The translations under genes and the position numbers were made by a program. Shown one piece after another: positions 11,025 to 22,960 of a DNA stretch of 64,000 nucleotides (position 1 is its first letter; every line of letters starts with the position of its first letter). The notes under the pieces are model-generated. The model was not told where the DNA came from, made no database searches, and saw nothing but the letters and a program-made list of their open reading frames with translations. The stretch is from Cordia subcordata (taxonomy: Eukaryota > Streptophyta > Magnoliopsida > Boraginales > Cordiaceae): contig JAPTOF010000007.1 of NCBI GenBank assembly GCA_028554755.1, forward strand, positions 14,617,001-14,681,000. The letters run 5' to 3'.

Positions 11025-11303
11025 TGTTAGAAAGTAGAAGAGGCTATTTTGAATATAGAGAGAATATATTAAACTTTATTATCTCTTCTAACTTGGGCAT
11101 CTACAACTGAAAGCTCTCATTCCTATATATAGGCTACTCTAGAAATCCAAAAGTAAATAGGATTTGGTTAAACCAATCCCTTGTATAATAAAATAGCTAA
11201 TAAATCAATCCTAGCTTGACTAGGAAAATAACCACTAAACTAATCCTAGTATAGTAGGACTCCTAAATATATCCAAATTCTAAATCAAGTTTATTTTCTA
11301 GCA
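11025..11303 (-). repeat. LTR (5' LTR) of Copia 7668-11303
   Basis: Starts TGTTAGAAAGTAG and ends TTCTAGCA (from TCTAACA). It is close to 7668-7947 with scattered substitutions, so this is the youngest looking of the three insertions in the LINE. Confidence 0.92.
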
Positions 11304-12430
11304 AGAAACGTATTGTGGATTGCATTGCAGCGGGTGAGCAAAATTTAAGATGGTGCTTGAGCACAGGGGAAATATGCAATGAGTAGGCGCTGCCACAGTT
11401 TTACATGCTTGATTGTGGAACAAGTGCATCCCACTAAAGATATCCTTCCTAGTTTGCTGGGTTTTAAATGCTTGGGTGCCAGTGCATAGCATTTTACAAA
11501 AAAAGGGAATGCAGTTAGTGTCGAAATATCAGTGTTATTAAGCTCTGAAACGTTGGAGCATGTGTTTTTGCATAATCATGTGGCACGTCGAGTGTGGCAA
11601 CATTTTGAGCAAATATTTAGCATAAGAAAGTAGTCAATCTAACTCTATCAGAGGAAAGATTCTTTGAGCAAACATTTTTGAGCAAATATTTAATAAGGCC
11701 ACATTAGAACGCTGATTCCCATGCCTGTTTTATGGTCTCTTTGGGTTGAATGAAATGGAGCTTAACATGGGGGCTTGTGTTTTGTCTATGAAAGTAAAAT
11801 TGGACGAGTATATCATATGTTCATTCAATTACACCAGGCTGGGTTCCTTGGGGCTTCGAACTGGAAAGGGAATAAGGAAGCAGCTAACATCTTCAAATGC
11901 CAATTATCTTGAGGGTTGGAAAGGCTATCAAATTCGTTCAAAAGAAAGCCATATTAAAATAAATGTGGATGGGGAGTGTGCAAGCAAATGGGAGTGCTGG
12001 GGTTGGTGGTGTGTTTTGTGATGATAGGGGACAGTTTCTACTTGCCTTTGCAGAAACTTATGGTGGAATGGAAGTGTTGGCCGCTGAAGTTAAGGCTCTA
12101 CTCACTGGTTTGGCTTTATGTAGGGATAAGGGGTGGTCTAGGATATGGATTGAAATGTATTCATTAATTCCTATTCATTTGGTGAAGCTGCAGGATCCTG
12201 GACCATGCATATTAGCTATAACTTGCAGTCTATTTGTCATCTCATCAAGGAAACAAGGAGCAGCATTTCACACATTCTGTGCAAAGGTAATAGAGTGGTA
12301 GATTTATTGGCAAACTTGGGAGCTAGTCTTCATCGGCAATAGTTTTTCAATTCCTCTGATGACTTGTCGCATCTCAAAGGCTTGCTGCATGGAGATCAAC
12401 TGGGTCTTCCATATGTTCGTAGGTAGGTTA
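11304..12430 (+). pseudogene. LINE zinc-binding RT tail and RNase H domain
   Basis: Directly after the Copia insertion, 11405-11630 reads LWNKCIPLKISFLV, VLNAWVPVHSILQKKG and ETLEHVFLHN, the zf-RVT region that follows plant LINE RTs. 11930-12370 reads KINVDGE, GSAGVGGVFCDDRGQFLLAF and EVKALLTGLALC in frames 11746 and 11963, then NRVVDLLANLGA. This is the RNase H domain with its first Asp (KINVDG) and Glu (AEVKAL). A frameshift lies near 11975 and another near 12180. The domain would remove RNA from the cDNA hybrid. Confidence 0.85.
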
Positions 12431-12975
12431 GTTGCGAGTTGTAAGGGCAGTAGTACTACCTTATTTATCTTTTTGAATTCTGACCTACCTTGTTTACTTT
12501 TTTTCATTTGCACGTATCTTGCATTCTAGCTTTGTATTATGATTAGCCTATCAACCATCCATCCTTAGGAGTAAAATAAAGGGTTAGTGATATTTTTCAC
12601 CTAATACATCTCTATTTGTGAGTGAATACAATTGATTGTAGTTTTGTACACTTTATTAATTTACTTATGTCGTATTAAAGTCTTAAGGTTTAACTTTATA
12701 CAAATTATACAGACTAACTAAAGTGAAAGATAAAGGATTTCTTTGATGTATGAAAAATTAGGTAGGTACGATTAGAAATGTAACAGTGATTTTAAAATAC
12801 ATATATATGTATATATGTATATTTTATATCCATACATATATTATTATATAATTACTTAGTATTTCAATCTGGGACGGAATTTAACGCTTAGGACGGTGTG
12901 GGACGGGATAATAAAAAATAATCGAGATTTTTTTATACGGGATTTCAGTCCATTGCGTCCCATGCTCAGCCATAA

Positions 12976-13160
12976 TGTTGGCTTATATTTGCCACACACA
13001 GTGTTCACTCATGGCCAATTATATGTTGCAATTTCTTGAGTAAGAAGCAAGAAAGGCTTGAAAATATTAAGTCTCAACTTGGAAGGAAATTCTAACATTC
13101 CCCCTCAAGTGTGACTATAAAGGAACAGTAGGAAATTCTGACACTTTCCCTCACGTCTCA
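12976..13160 (-). repeat. Possible small LTR/TRIM remnant
   Basis: A 122-bp segment begins TGTTGGCTTATA and ends GGAAATTCTAACA at 13097, followed by ttccccctc, which reads on the minus strand as a polypurine tract. The string ggaaattct(a/g)aca recurs near 13131 and 13415. This fits the right-hand side of a decayed short LTR element, but no clean partner LTR or target duplication was found. Confidence 0.35.
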
Positions 13161-13814
13161 CCAAATTTTTAAGGATATCGGCCACAGGTGGAAGATGTCT
13201 AGCATGTGAATGGTACTCACACATGGTTAAATATGATTGAATGGGTCACATGTAGATAAATATAACTCACATGTGGATGGACACTCACACGTGATTAAAT
13301 ATAACAGGACCAAGGGCCTAGCTGCCATGCCATGTTAAAAATTCTATGGTTCCATCATAAAACTAATTGGCGTTAAGCGGTCTAGGATTTATTGATATTT
13401 CTATGCAGGAGGAAATTCTAACATATACCAAAACAAAAGATTATACATAAGTTAGATCATAGTTAATTGATTCACTACTTTAATTTCTTAGTTTTGTTTT
13501 GATATGTTAACTCTACTTTCTGTTCTACTGAAATTGTTGTTGACCTTAGCTAAGCCTTAGGCAAGGCCTAATCTGCGTCTGTTAAGTTAGTTCTCTATTT
13601 TCCTCTTTAACTATTCAAACCCCCTCCCCCTTTTATTGCTTTGCATGTCCATTTGGTCGTCTTTAAAAGAAATTGAAGATTGACTAACATCTCTGAATAC
13701 GACCCTTCCATTGAGTAAGAGTATTTTTTATATTTTTGGTGAATTCGTCATCCATCAAACAAGCAAAAGGCAATTGAAGTTGTGTGAGGAGTCTAGAGAG
13801 TGGAACACGAGATG

Positions 13815-13870
13815 GAATAGAGAGAAAGAGAGAGAGAGACACACAGAGAGAGAGAAGGGAGATAGAGATA
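13815..13870. repeat. GA-rich microsatellite
   Basis: Imperfect (GA)n tract, partly (GAGAGACACA). It encodes artificial R/E-rich frames on the plus strand and S/L-rich ones on the minus strand. Confidence 0.85.
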
Positions 13871-15050
13871 GAAGAGCAGAATGATCCAAAATTTATTGTT
13901 TTCAAATGGTGCAAGAAGCACAATGCTTTCGAGGAGGAGTACAAGGTTCTTGAAACAAATTATAATTTGCAAAAGTTGGCCATTCCAAAATGTAAGAAAA
14001 TAAATTAAAACCCCTTAATGTGAGGGGTGGGGAGGGGGAAGAGCTTGGAAAGTTGTTGAAGTTAACCTTAGGTCCTTTGGATGTCGACGCCTTCAAGCTA
14101 TCATATGCATTTTAGAGATCCACACCATTATTATTTTTTAATTCAATGAAAATTGAGTGACAATGATAATTACAACATGGTGTGTGGAATTTTTTTATTT
14201 TTTATTGACATTGCCTCCTCAATATTTGGTTAAAAAATAAACATTTTAAATTTCTTTTCTAACCTTGGTAGATAAATTAATTTTCTTTAACCCACCATTT
14301 TGTTTTTATGGTACAATAAATATTGTGAGAGAATTTAATTTTTTTTCTTGAAAAAACACCTAATTGTTTTCTTTTGTTTTAATTTAGTTGTCTTTATATG
14401 AATTTATTAACATTTATATTTTGGATATCAGAAAGCAAAGGGAATTGATTTTCAAACCAATAATTTAGATCGTGGGCTATAGGTTCCCATTATCATTTCC
14501 ATTGTCATCACCATACTTTAGTTTATTACTAAAACTCAAATCCAAAGTGTGATGCACAAGAAATAATGAAGCAGATTCACAAAGAATTCTTTGCCTTTCC
14601 TAAACTAATAGAACTAAAAGACTCTAATTAACATCTAATATATTGATTACACCTTTTCTTTAAGAGTAAAAGAAAAAGCAACAAAAACGAAATAAAAAAG
14701 GAAACATGTTTAACAAATACTAGTCACCACTTTAGTATTAACTGTTCGATGCTTGGTTGTCTTCTTTCCCTTTGAATCTAAAAAACTCAAGAGAAATGAA
14801 TTTCCTTTTTATAGATTGGCATAACAAGAAAAAAATTGTTTAGGTCAACTAAACATAAACAATGATTTTCTCTTAAGTTTTTAGATAACGTTGCAATGAC
14901 AAAGGAATAACATAGTCTACAAGAATATTTTAAAGATGTTGAGAAGGTCGTTTGGCGATTGAAGTTTTGAACAGCCCTCATTGCAAAATAAATGGATTGT
15001 AGAAAATTAGAAATTATCAATGTGAAATATTATTTTAAGTCTGTTCTCCT

Positions 15051-15182
15051 CCTTTATTTTTGAAATGATAAAAAACAAGATTAATTAGCTATCACGAATA
15101 GCTCAACTAAAAACAACCTTTATTTTTGAAATGATAAAAAACAAGATTAATTATCTACCACAAATAGCTCAACTAAAAACAA
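15051..15182 (+). repeat. 66-bp tandem duplication upstream of polygalacturonase
   Basis: 15051-15116 and 15117-15182 are near-identical (differences such as agctatcacg/atctaccaca). It ends about 190 bp before the polygalacturonase ATG, so it lies in the probable promoter. Confidence 0.93.
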
Positions 15183-15261
15183 CCTTTAGAATATTTTGGA
15201 GAAGTTCCCCTAAATGTTATACAAACAAAACAAATAGATAACTAACTTATGAGAAACATTG

Positions 15262-15268
15262 TATAAAA
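15262..15268 (+). promoter_or_regulatory. Probable TATA box of polygalacturonase gene
   Basis: TATAAAA, 103-109 bp upstream of the ATG at 15371, in a position fitting a plant core promoter with a short leader. Inferred from position and sequence only. Confidence 0.55.
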
Positions 15269-15370
15269 AGCCATCAAACTTCCGTTTTCATCCATAACCA
15301 AATAAATTATTAATAAAATTTTCCCATCGTTCTGAACTACCCAGAAGCTGTCATTAGGTTCAAGGTCACC

Positions 15371-18300
15371 ATGTTTCTTCCAAGGGGGCAAGGCATGAAG
15401 GTTCTTTACCTTCTAGGTCTAACCTTGTTCTCAATTCAGGCTGAATGTGCTCCCCTTGGTTCACGTCGTGGCCTTGCCGTAGGTGGTGAGACAGTTTTTG
15501 ATGTTACTAAAGATGGGGCTGTAGCAGATGGCAAAACAGAAAGTGCTATAGTACGTAAGCTAAGAGGAACTCATGATTTCTCAATCAAATAACTATATTC
15601 ATAATGAAAAAATAATGCATCTTCTAGAGGCTAAGTCTTATGTTATATGTAGTTCTTCTATAACTATGGTGTGAAATCAGGATTAATAGATAGTTCAAAT
15701 GGTTGAGACTATCTTCCCCAAGGGTAAGGTCTATGGTTCAATCCCATGAAGGTGGGTTTTTTTTTTTTTTTAAAAAAAAAACTATGGTTTGAACTCATTA
15801 ATAAGATTCTAGTTTCTAAAGTGAATATGCATTACTTTGCAACTTTGTTTTATGTTGAGAAAAATACAAGGATATATGGATATTTATTGTAGATTCTTAT
15901 AGTTTTAAGCAACAACTAATATATATAAATATATGTAATATCATTGAAAAGAGCTTGTGAACACAAATGTCTCAACTCTTTTATAATTATAGTTTTAGTT
16001 GCGAAGGAAGGCAAGAAATTGTAAAGAGACATTTTAATACAAATCTCATTTACTTTCTTGATGGAAAAATTTGACATACCCGTTTGATCTATTTGCGTAC
16101 ATGCAGGCGTTCACTAAAACATGGACCGCAGCATGCCATGCGACAGGACTAGCTAGGATTCTCATTCCTCAGGGAACATTTGCAGTAGGAGAAGTACTCT
16201 TTGAAGGTCCTTGCACCGCTCCCAAACCCATTACCATCGAAATTCAAGGGACTCTTTTGGCAAACACGGATCTCAGTCTTTACAAAAGCAGTAGATGGAT
16301 AACAATCAGCCATGTTGATGGTGTTGCACTTACGGGTGGAGGAACCTTAAATGGCCAAGGTGAGGCTTCATGGAAGGAAAGGGAAAATGGCGGTGGACTT
16401 CTCCCAGATGTATGTAATTTTTTATGTTTATATTTTTTTCTCGAACAATGCTATAACAGTAAAAATTACACTTTTTATAAAGTAATCTTTCAATTTATAT
16501 TTTTTTTCTCTACATGAATAATATATCTTAGCTCTTTTGCTAAACATTATTTGTCAATATGATAGAGTTATTCTTTAACATAGCCTCATAATTTGTGACC
16601 CTAATCAAACAAATAACTTTCGGATACGCAAATTTTTGAAGAGAAATGGGTCATAAGTTAGTTGAATCATACATGGATTCACGAAGCTAAACTAATGGTC
16701 TACCTATGATATATGTTGAGAAAATTCTATTGTTAAATTAATTGAAAAAACAATATAGATGTAGGAGTTTCTAGTTCCTTCAACTTATTTTTTATCTCCT
16801 CAAATTGCCTAAAGACCGTATCTAGCCTGTTGTAACTTGTTAAATTAAAACTAAACTTGTATCAAATATATATAATTTAGGAAATTATATCAACTCCCTA
16901 ATACACATTTTGACATATGTTAAGCTTTCCTGTATGGATGCAAGGTCTTGTGTGGCAGAGCGTAACTAATTCTGTTATGCAAAATATTAACCTCCTCAAC
17001 AACAAAGGGTTTCACATAAAGGTCGCTGACAGCACCAACATGACGATATCAGATCTCAACATAACTGCCCCAGGAGATAGCCCTAACACCGACGGTATCC
17101 ATATTAGTGGTTCTCAAGCTATCACTATAACTAATTGTGTCATTGGAACGGGTGATGATTGCATTTCTATTGGCGATGGCAACGATGGTGTTAATGTCTC
17201 CAAAGTTTTTTGTGGACCTGGACATGGTATCAGGTTTGTTCTTGCATCATTATCTTCGTGTTGCAATCTCAAATCTCATAAGAATGATGAATAGCTACTT
17301 TAGGTCATGCAAATCACTATTCGAGTAATACAATTTATCAATTAAAATTAGTACATCCTAGGTAGAGCTATGCACAAACTAGCATGGATGGTAGGCCCCA
17401 CTAACCACAAGGGCAAAACCATTAAAAAGTGTATTAGTATTGCTTTTTTTTACTTTCAATACATGTGAAATTTTTAAGCATTTAGGTTGAAAAATCAATT
17501 TAACCCATTACAAATAAGAATATCCTAGATCAACTCCTACACAACATGAACTTATTTGCTTTGGTTTTATCATCTCTTGTACAACAATGTATCACCATTA
17601 TTCTAAATGAAGTTGCAATATAGATTATTTCAGAGACTTGTAGCTTCTAAATTAGAAATAGGATAAGTTATGAATATTATTCTTTATTCCTTATGTTCTA
17701 TTGTTTTTCTAAACCTTCACGCTTGCTTGTATATGTGACAGCGTTGGTAGCCTTGGCAAGCGTCAAGGAGAGACAGATGTCAAAGGAGTTACAATAACTA
17801 ACTGTACACTTACAGATACAACAAATGGAGCCAGAATTAAAACTTGGCGAGCTTCTCCTCCACTCCAAGCATCAAATATTATCTTTGACGATATAGTCAT
17901 GAATAATGTTCAGAACCCCATTATCATTGATCAAAGCTACATGTCAAAGGATAAACAAGAGGTGAGATATTGTACTTTGTTGTGTTGAGTGTAAATTTAA
18001 GATATTTTATCTACGAAAATGATGTAATAACTAAGTAATTTTAATGATTAAGATTTAAAGAAATTTGCATATAAGTGATTATTTTCTCAATTAAAAAAAT
18101 CAAGTATTTCATAAGGTTTTAGAGGATTAGTTGGTTGCTTGCAGAGAAGATTGAGAATAAACCCACCTGCACTTGTAAATTATTATATAAAACAAAAACA
18201 TAATGTTTGATTGTTTATTATAAATAAACTAGATATATATTAATTTCAATCCTAATCTCTCTTTTGAACTAACTATGCAGCCATCCAAGGTGAAGATTAG

Positions 18301-18508
18301 TGATGTCCACTTCAAGAACATAAGGGGGACCACTGTCTCAAAAATTCCAGTTGCTCTCAATTGCAGTGAAGCAGTTCCTTGTGAAGGCATTGAATTGGCT
18401 GACATTGATCTAACAACAACCTCTGCTGATGTTGGCCCTCTTTCTTCAGAATGCACCAATGCCAAAGTTATCATTAGTGGGAAATTAAACCCTGCCGGTT
18501 GTAGCTAA
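15371..18508 (+). CDS. Exopolygalacturonase-type pectinase (GH28), five exons
   Basis: Proposed exons are 15371-15550, 16107-16413, 16945-17233, 17742-17961 and 18281-18508, giving 407 residues and an intact frame. It is a secreted glycoside hydrolase family 28 enzyme that removes galacturonic acid from pectin in the cell wall. Residues 1-28 look like a signal peptide (MKVLYLLGLTLFSIQA), followed by FDVTKDGAVADGKT. All GH28 hallmarks are present: SPNTDG (Asp212), GTGDDC (Asp233, Asp234), GPGHGIS (His256) and RIK (290-292). The C-terminus PAGC fits the exopolygalacturonase clade, whose members are often pollen-expressed; that expression is an inference. The exon 2/3 junction is uncertain: donor 16410 with acceptor 16958 also keeps frame but removes a conserved-looking LVWQ block. 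A second Met lies 8 residues downstream. Confidence 0.9.
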
Positions 18509-19230
18509 ATAAAAAATACGTGGTCCAAATTACCTAGAAATCATTTTTGTACCGTTTATTTAGTGTTCCATCCTTTAGCTTATTTTGATGTGTCCAAAGG
18601 TTGATAATTGCCTTAGGCACCAAGTGTAAGACGGCATGTTTTCTTATAGTATTTTACTCAAATGAATATCTCATTCTTTCTTTTTCTCTTTACTTTTTGA
18701 GGCCATTTATTGCGTTGTTCATCAAGACAATGAAATGAACCAAATCAAATTCTTAATTACAATTTTTACTTCTGTATACGTTGAGTTTTTTTTTAATCAA
18801 TTTTGTTTTGGAATCTGAAAACTAGAGCGTCTTCTTTTTTGGTTTTCTTTTCCTTTTGTTCAAAGAAACTTCAATTAAGAAATAAAGAAGTTATAAATTA
18901 CAAGATTAACCAAAATTTGATTGTCCAAAATTAGATAGGAGCATATTAGCAAGACTGAGAGGCATTTTATAATTCTAATATGAAGTTGGTTGCTAATTGT
19001 AAAAACTTTTCTATCTAATTAGTAGCCTTACTGGTTTCATTTATGTTATTACAACTTCTCTTCTATGTTTGTGATTCCTTGAAAGCAATGGAAATAATGT
19101 GCTAAAATGCCAAACCTCTTAATATATATTTAAGTTGCCAGAAATAAACATTTGACTATTAATCACAAGCTACATATTTCATGCTTAATTAATTTCTTAG
19201 TGTTTCTTAAACCTAACACTAAGTTGTATA
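18509..19230. other. 3' flank of polygalacturonase, no gene seen
   Basis: Probably contains the 3' untranslated region; an AATAAA hexamer overlaps the stop codon at 18508-18513. No ORF or repeat of note was recognised. Confidence 0.6.
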
Positions 19231-19269
19231 TTGAGTGTCTTAATAACTTTTCTTAAAACTACTACCACT

Positions 19270-19815
19270 GCACTGTATATATGTCACATGAGGCAAATAC
19301 TACCGATTGTTCCTAAAGGAAGTCGAGCTAATATTGTATATACATCACTAAATTCATCACACATTTGGAAGTATTGTTATGTTTTATCTCTTAGAAAAAG
19401 CATGCGCTTGATTAGAGGTTTCTTAGCCCAAGAGTGCAAAAAATAAAAGAATTTTCAAATTAGGTAATATGCATTGGGGATGGTACAACTGGCGTTCCTA
19501 ATAATGGTAAATTTGAAATTGAAATACCTAATGATTTTCTTATTACGAATTTCTCAGATCTATTAGTAGCAACTGTTGAAAGTACATACCCAAAATTGCT
19601 TGCCAATATGAATTAGTGTTTATTTCCAAAATCGAGAAATATTGGCACCAATACTTGAAAATGTTGAAGCAATAAATGATCACATACTCTCTTTTCTTCC
19701 AAGAGAAGAACGTACATATCTAAACTTAGATAGTGTTTGTAAAGCAAATTTGAGTGGTGGTTCAGAAGCATATTTGTTCACTCTAGAGTTTTTTTATAGA
19801 TATCCAACCTTTGTT
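19270..19815 (+). pseudogene. Helitron PIF1-type helicase, C-terminal relic
   Basis: In frame order the plus strand reads RQILPIVPKGSRANIV and SLRKSMRL (19281-19400), then GDGTTGVPNNG, EIEIPNDFLI and TYPKLLANM (19465-19615), then APILENVEAINDHILSFLP and LNLDSVCKAN (19642-19770). These are the ordered motifs of the helicase part of the RepHel protein of plant Helitrons, which unwinds DNA during rolling-circle transposition. Stops and frameshifts are present, and the Rep nuclease and N-terminal Walker motifs are missing. No Helitron ends (TC...CTAG with hairpin) were identified. It is a fragment of a dead element. Confidence 0.82.
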
Positions 19816-21440
19816 GCCTATACACCTTCACATTGATGTCGTAATTTCCTCAACCAAGCATTTGATAATTTATCATCAACTTTATTATTCTGCTTCTTTG
19901 GTTCCTTGATATCAACTATTAGAATTCTTTGTCATAACTTGCATCCTTTTGTAAAGCTCATCATTGCTTAGGCTTATGGCACATAGTTAATTTTGTCGAT
20001 ACTAATCATTTTGGAACTTGTCCTCTTTTTTAAAAACTTTTTTTATTATAGCTAAAAGATAATATTAAAATCTTTTGAGATTACTTTATGAATATGGGTT
20101 TTTAAAGAAGTATATCATTTCCTTCATAGGTCTTATTTGAACTTGTAGTTACATATCTTTTGCAATTTCCTTCTTATTCTCTCTCTCCCTGTGGTTTAAT
20201 AAAATTTTTGCTAACTGTTATCTAATACCTCTAATAGAATCATCAAATAATATATTAATGAATACATATTCTTTTTCTATATTACTTATTGTACCATATT
20301 TTGTCCTTTTCTTAGTACAATTATTTGGAATTAGTATTTATGTCTTTTTTGATTATTTTCGCTTTTCCCCTTCCTCTTTATTTGGCCAACTATTTTTCAA
20401 AATTATTAGCCACATTTTTAATTGGATGGCTTAAATTTCTCTATTTAAATCTAAAGGCTGATAAAGTATCTTTTAGTCACTACAAGAAGGATCCAAATCC
20501 TTTCAAGTGCACCACTAGCTAAGGGTGTATTAAAAACCAAAACAATTGTGGAAACCATTTGGATCGAACCAAGTCATCCGTAACCAGTAGTTTATAAAGT
20601 GGTTTAGTCAGTTGTGATTTTATTTTTTAAAAATTGCAGTTGGTGGTTTGGCTTCTGATTTTGGAAAGTGAAAACTTTGATTTAAATTGAACTGTCTACT
20701 ATATTATTATTATTGTTGTTGTTGTTGTTGTCGTCGTCGTCGTCATTGTTGTTTTTCTTATTATTATTACTACTACTATTATTATTATTATTATTATTTT
20801 CTATATACAAACACATGTGTATTTATATATGAATAAACATTTAGGAAAAACATATAGACTAAATTATCATATATCCTTGATTATTTTGTTGAAGTCTTTT
20901 ATATTTTGCTAATAAGTTTTGGAAATGAACATTATATAGTATTATAGGTTTTCCTGAGGCCAAAAATTTATTCCTTCTCAAAAGTGTCTACAAATAAGGT
21001 GGATCTACTCCCCAATGAAAGAAATTAAGAAACTGAATCCTTACAAATTCGTTCAATAAAAGAAAACATAGCCTAAAGTATACAGTAGTTTTCAAACTTA
21101 TACATAGGTGAAAAGAAACTAAAAGAGTATGGGAAGAAAAAATTAATGAAAGGCCGCCAATGTCCATCCCAACAACTACTGAATTGCTGCATAATACATG
21201 TTAGCTTAAGGAACCAATGCAGTTCGCCTATAGAAAGGTCACCTTGTGTAAACAAAAGGCCTATACTGTCGCTTAACACCCCAAAACAACAACATGAATC
21301 ACAAAATTAGGGAAAACCCTCTTAAAACCTGCAAAATTAGCAAACGTTAGCAAATAAAACAGAACGTTTTCTCATGGGGATCAAAGATTTGGAATGAATG
21401 TGGCTGTTTTAAAGAAAAAGTATGTGTAATAAGAAAGGTT
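19816..21440. other. Non-coding interval, no gene seen
   Basis: AT-rich sequence with a compound trinucleotide microsatellite (20700-20805). The 65-codon frame at 20325 is hydrophobic but has no support. Part of this interval may belong to the Helitron relic. Confidence 0.6.
20700..20805. repeat. Compound trinucleotide microsatellite
   Basis: Runs of ATT, GTT and GTC, interrupted, then a second run of ATT/ACT units. Confidence 0.95.
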
Positions 21441-21449
21441 GTCAAGGAT

Positions 21450-22590
21450 AACACATAAACACCCCATTACACAAGCCAAGACCGCCAATGTCGGAGCTTC
21501 ATCCTTGAAGCAAGCTCCAATAACGATTAGACGAGCATCAGGTAGCTAGTCCTCTCGAGCCAACCCCGAAGCTATGGGGTTTGGGATGCCAACACGGCAT
21601 AATCTCACCTACAAACACATCCATAATTAACCAAACTGAAAAGCTAGGAGGCTGAATTTATCCACGCCCACCGCACCATTCAAGCTGGGAACACTACAAC
21701 TATCCTCTATGACATGAAGGCCCATGTTCACAGCACCCCAATTTGCTAAAATATCAGCTGGTGAATTACCTTCCTGAAAAATATGACTCAACTTGCCATT
21801 CAAAAAAGAAAGAAGGTTTATCGCCATCTTCACCAGATAAGCAAGATTTCATGAACCTCTACCTTTCTTACTGACAATGCTTACCACGCTCAGAGAATCC
21901 ATCTCAATCTAAATGATATGAAAGCCCTTATCCTTACACAATTGAAGGCCTATAACAAGAGCCAAAAGTTCCACCTGTATAACCAAAACATTCCCATAAT
22001 TCTCATAGAAACCAAAAAGAAACTGCCCTTGCCAGTCGCTTAAGAGACCCCAACCTCCTACATTATCATCCCCATGCTTACTACTATCCACATTCGGTTT
22101 AAACCAATTCTTTTCAGGTTAATCCAATAGACAGTAGTAGGTTTCCCCACCAAAGTAGTCGAGACACCCAAACTGAGAAGCAAGATGAAGGTCAGCTCAC
22201 CATTGTCTTTTGTTAATAAGTCCATCTTGGAAAAGCTTTTGCATTTGGTTCCTAACATGCCAAGAAATGCAAGAGGGGTAAAAACCAGGCAAATTATTCT
22301 TTTTCTTCATTTATTTCGCTCTAGATATACCAAAAATAAATATAGGAACCAATACGTGAGTGTGCCCCTTACAATAATGCTCTCCCGAAAACAACCAAGC
22401 AGCTAGCCAGTGATGAACACTTCCAGATAAAGAAGACGAACCTTAAAGAGATGCACAAAAAAATGCCAAACTTGTTATGTTTTGTCTCCCTGAAGACAAA
22501 TGTGTTCGAATGATTCCGTATTGGTGCAACAAACACATTTAGTATTATAGTTCTTGTCTTTGGAAAGACTAATAATGAACACTAGAAGTA
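21450..22590 (-). pseudogene. LINE 3' fragment with RNase H domain
   Basis: On the minus strand, 22560-22440 reads ESFEHICLQGDK and VWHFFVHL, like the zf-RVT domain. 22100-21627 reads VGGWGLLSDWQGQFLFGF, VELLALVIGLQLCKDKGF, then HIFQEGNSPADILANWGA, the RNase H domain of an L1-type LINE. The domain order equals that of the LINE at 11304-12430, but the sequence differs and the strand is opposite, so it is another copy or family. It carries a frameshift near 22090 and stops, and is probably a 5'-truncated insertion. Confidence 0.8.
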
Positions 22591-22960
22591 AGTAAAAAAG
22601 AACCATTTTAATTTGTCAAGCAACACCGATCAATGTAAGAATTTGTTCCTTTGATACTAATAAAAAAGCAAAACTTCTGAGTTAGAAGATGCATGTGAAT
22701 TTTGTTATCATTGATGTATTTCAATGATGAAAATATTTTATCTCATAAAATCGATTAAAAAATCGCTACAAACCACATTAACCAAAACCATTGATTCTTT
22801 TAATACTTCGGTGGTTTTAGTTTTATAAAGTAATAAACTGTCTAAATTGATATGATAAAAAAATAATTAGTACAAAAGCCTCACTAAATTGTCTGTGTAC
22901 ACCCTTATTACTTGCTACTCAATAGAAAACATTACAAGAACAAAGGGAAGCCTTTCCATT

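Larger units (their letters stand above)
7668..11303 (-). mobile_element. Ty1/Copia element lacking RT and RNase H, inside the LINE
   Basis: LTRs of 280 and 279 bp enclose a Copia gag-protease-integrase region on the minus strand. The target site is ggaaa on the left (7663-7667) and agaaa on the right (11304-11308), one mismatch. A primer-binding site lies 3 bases inside 11025 and a purine tract (minus strand AAGGGGGGGA) borders the other LTR. After the integrase and linker only the first few dozen residues of RT remain (around 8115-8240), and about 170 bp later the 3' LTR begins. Most of RT and all of RNase H were therefore deleted. It cannot move by itself. Confidence 0.92.
1..12430 (+). 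mobile_element. L1-type LINE, decayed, split by three LTR retrotransposons
   Basis: A non-LTR retrotransposon can be followed in order on the plus strand: endonuclease (about 676-1586), start of reverse transcriptase (3005-3567), remaining reverse transcriptase (6654-7667), then zinc-binding and RNase H domains (11304-12370). The gaps are exactly the three LTR elements, each flanked by a short target duplication, so removing them restores the domain order. All parts carry stops and frameshifts. RNase H after the RT is usual for one group of plant L1 elements. The left boundary is not visible and may lie before the window. The right end is placed approximately, where RNase H similarity stops; no clear poly(A) tail was seen. 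Confidence 0.85.
12431..15240. other. Non-coding interval between LINE and polygalacturonase
   Basis: AT-rich, no supported gene. It holds a short AT microsatellite (about 12795-12850), a possible LTR remnant (12976-13160), a GA-rich tract (13815-13870) and a 66-bp tandem duplication (15051-15182). Open frames around 13684-14096 come from the GA repeat and have no recognisable domain. Confidence 0.7.

Noticed and set aside
13684..14096. Short ORFs with R/E or S/L runs
   Set aside because: Produced by the GA-rich repeat; no domain, no splice structure.
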